Assembly: GCA_002372465.1 (NCBI GenBank)
Contig: DFGW01000102.1
Coordinates: 1 to 15,675 of the forward strand
Length of the DNA: 15,675 nt
Source: Butyrivibrio sp. UBA3740
GTDB taxonomy: Bacteria > Bacillota > Clostridia > Lachnospirales > Lachnospiraceae
Direction: 5' to 3'
Positions within the stretch are counted from its first letter, which is position 1. Each line of letters starts with the position of its first letter. The position numbers were made by a program, and so were the translations under genes. The notes under the pieces were generated by a model. It was given only the letters and a program-made list of their open reading frames with translations, made no database searches and had not been told where the DNA came from. Below are positions 14,814-15,675 of this stretch, piece by piece.

Positions 14814-14859
14814 ATGTCCCATTTTGGCATTTTGTCTTACTGACGCCAAAATGAGACAT
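14814..14859 (-). terminator. Large inverted repeat: terminator of the right-hand genes, possibly also an operator
   Basis: ATGTCCCATTTTGGC (14814-14828) and GCCAAAATGAGACAT (14845-14859) pair at 14 of 15 positions around a 16-nt loop. On the reverse strand the hairpin is followed by TTTATTTTTTT, as in a Rho-independent terminator, which fits the genes ending near 14883. The CAAAATG motif occurs three times here (counting both strands), so binding of a regulator to this site upstream of the sugar operon is also possible. Confidence 0.6.
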
Positions 14860-14882
14860 AAAAAAAATTCGTGATACCTATT

Positions 14883-15065
14883 TTATGTTTTACAAGGATA
14901 CCGGACAGTTTTGACAGGATTCCGATCAGCGAAAGAGTGACCGGCATCAATCGCCAGACTAAGTTTATCGCCCTTAACATAGCCCAGGTTCGGCCTGTCG
15001 CGTTCCTCTTCAAAGGGCATATACCAAATATGTTCAGATAGTTTCTTTAAAACTACGCAAGCCAT
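14883..15065 (-). pseudogene. N-terminal remnant of an MBL-fold metallohydrolase
   Basis: The 60 codons start MACVVLKKLSEHIWYMP and continue EEERDRPNLGYVKGDKLSLAIDAGHS. This resembles the first two beta strands of metallo-beta-lactamase-fold hydrolases, where the HxHxDH zinc motif should follow some 30 residues later. Here the similarity ends after DAGHS at about residue 43 and a stop follows 17 codons on. Reading on in another frame gives no MBL sequence, so the rest is deleted rather than frameshifted. The start signal is intact (GGGGGTG upstream), and the gene follows the acetyltransferase by 21 nt. It could be expressed as a short peptide, but no catalytic residues remain. Confidence 0.6.
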
Positions 15066-15086
15066 GTATTATCACCCCCAAAAACT

Positions 15087-15569
15087 CTATAGTTTCAAAA
15101 CTGCAATCAATTCTTCTCCGTCCATATCCCCGGTTTCTACAAATCCAAAAGACTCATAAAGAGCTTTTGCCACTTTATTCTCCGGTTCATACGATAACCA
15201 GCAGTATTCTGCTCTTCCACATGGAAATGTCTTAATGAACTCAAGCGCAAGTTCTATTGCTTTTCTACCATAGCCCTTTTGCTGATATCCCTTGTCTATC
15301 ATCAGGCGCCATAAATTATAGTTTTTATCTGCTACCTTAGGCGCATCATCCCAATAGTCATCTTTGTCGTATCCGATCATAACGAAACCCACTAGAGTAT
15401 CGTCATCATAAATACCAAAAGGATAAGCGTAGCCATTATTGGTGATAGTCGTATAGGCCTCTATTATACTAACATCATTAGAAGCAACAAATTCCCTCTG
15501 ATCTTCATTAACTGAAAGCTTCAATATATCCCAAACATTTTTACCATTTATCTTCTCAAGTCTTAACAT
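15087..15569 (-). CDS. GNAT-family N-acetyltransferase
   Basis: A 160-residue cytoplasmic acetyltransferase that would move acetyl from acetyl-CoA to an amine. The CoA-binding motif A is LWRLMIDKGYQQKGYGRKAI (86-105, with QQKGYG as the pyrophosphate loop) and motif B is ENKVAKALYESFGFV (130-144). The overall pattern (MLRLEKINGKNVWDILKL at the start, then YDDDTLVGFVMIGYD) resembles spermidine/spermine acetyltransferases of the BltD/PaiA kind, but the acceptor cannot be fixed. I chose the ATG at 15569, with GGGGAG 8 nt before it; the frame is open upstream to 15605 without a good ribosome binding site. It is flanked on both sides by broken genes. Confidence 0.88.
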   Translation of the reverse strand: MLRLEKINGKNVWDILKLSVNEDQREFVASNDVSIIEAYTTITNNGYAYPFGIYDDDTLVGFVMIGYDKDDYWDDAPKVADKNYNLWRLMIDKGYQQKGYGRKAIELALEFIKTFPCGRAEYCWLSYEPENKVAKALYESFGFVETGDMDGEELIAVLKL

Positions 15570-15591
15570 ACAGTACTCTCCCCAAAGTACT

Positions 15592-15630
15592 TTAACCTGC
15601 CCCATTCACCCCACAAATAATGGTACGCAT
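15592..15630 (-). pseudogene. 12-codon remnant of a P-loop ATPase or kinase
   Basis: The reverse strand reads MRTIICGVNGAG followed by TAA. GVNGAG is the first part of a Walker A motif (GxxGxGK[ST]) and the reading stops exactly where Lys-Ser/Thr should follow. AAAGGA lies about 10 nt upstream and a promoter-like sequence lies before that. It looks like the start of a P-loop kinase whose body was lost when the acetyltransferase was joined to this point. It is short, so coincidence cannot be excluded. Confidence 0.45.
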
Positions 15631-15646
15631 AGTCATCACATCCTTT

Positions 15647-15675
15647 ATTGTATGTAAAAAGAGCTCCAAGCACAA
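15647..15675 (-). promoter_or_regulatory. Possible promoter for the remnant and the acetyltransferase
   Basis: On the reverse strand TACAAT (15647-15652, five of six) is 17 nt from TTGTGC (15670-15675, three of six) at the window edge. The -10 box is good, the -35 poor. It would drive the remnant, the acetyltransferase and the MBL fragment as one transcript. Confidence 0.4.

Noticed and set aside
1..15675. CRISPR arrays, insertion sequences, tRNA or rRNA genes, prophage attachment sites
   Set aside because: No regularly spaced repeats, transposase-like proteins, terminal inverted repeats of IS type, or tRNA/rRNA sequences were seen in the window.

Overview
This window looks like chromosomal DNA of an anaerobic Firmicute of the Lachnospiraceae (Butyrivibrio-like). 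The evidence is the S10 start sequence, a RelQ-type alarmone synthetase, a SARP-type regulator with a decayed GGDEF-like tail, a YesM/YesN-type two-component system beside a carbohydrate ABC transporter, and AGGAGG-class ribosome binding sites with consensus sigma-A promoters. The family assignment is an inference; Firmicutes is much safer than the genus.

Layout. (1) Positions 1-383 (minus): the first 22 codons of rpsJ (ribosomal protein S10), its 5' leader of about 280 nt with several hairpins, and a strong promoter; the S10 operon runs off the left edge. (2) 531-1541 (plus): a class I SAM-dependent methyltransferase of the RlmI-like type with its own promoter, a 14-bp palindrome on the -10 box, and a shared terminator. 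(3) 1553-2284 (minus): a small alarmone synthetase. (4) 2419-4030 (minus): a two-gene unit with its own promoter, encoding a 71-residue Cys-rich protein of unknown function and a SARP/BTAD regulator with a degenerate cyclase-like C-terminus. (5) 4075-14802 (minus): a tightly packed eight-gene sugar operon. In transcription order it encodes a GH94 phosphorylase, a phosphohexomutase, a sensor kinase, a lipoprotein solute-binding protein, two ABC permeases, an AraC-type response regulator and NagA. (6) 14814-15675 (minus): a terminator hairpin, an N-terminal remnant of an MBL-fold hydrolase, an intact GNAT acetyltransferase, and a 12-codon remnant of a P-loop protein that stops inside its Walker A motif.

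How the main operon works together. The GH94 protein resembles N,N'-diacetylchitobiose phosphorylase (ChbP) rather than cellobiose phosphorylase. With a phosphohexomutase and NagA this gives a coherent route: chitobiose is imported by the binding protein and permeases, cleaved with phosphate to GlcNAc-1-P and GlcNAc, GlcNAc-1-P is isomerised to GlcNAc-6-P, and NagA deacetylates it to GlcN-6-P. The two-component genes inside the same unit are probably its sensor and activator. No transporter ATPase, GlcNAc kinase or NagB lies in the window, so these must be supplied from elsewhere. The same combination of ChbP, mutase, ABC transporter and sensor kinase is known in Vibrio chitin catabolism; a Firmicute version with a YesM/YesN-type regulator is the most interesting system here.
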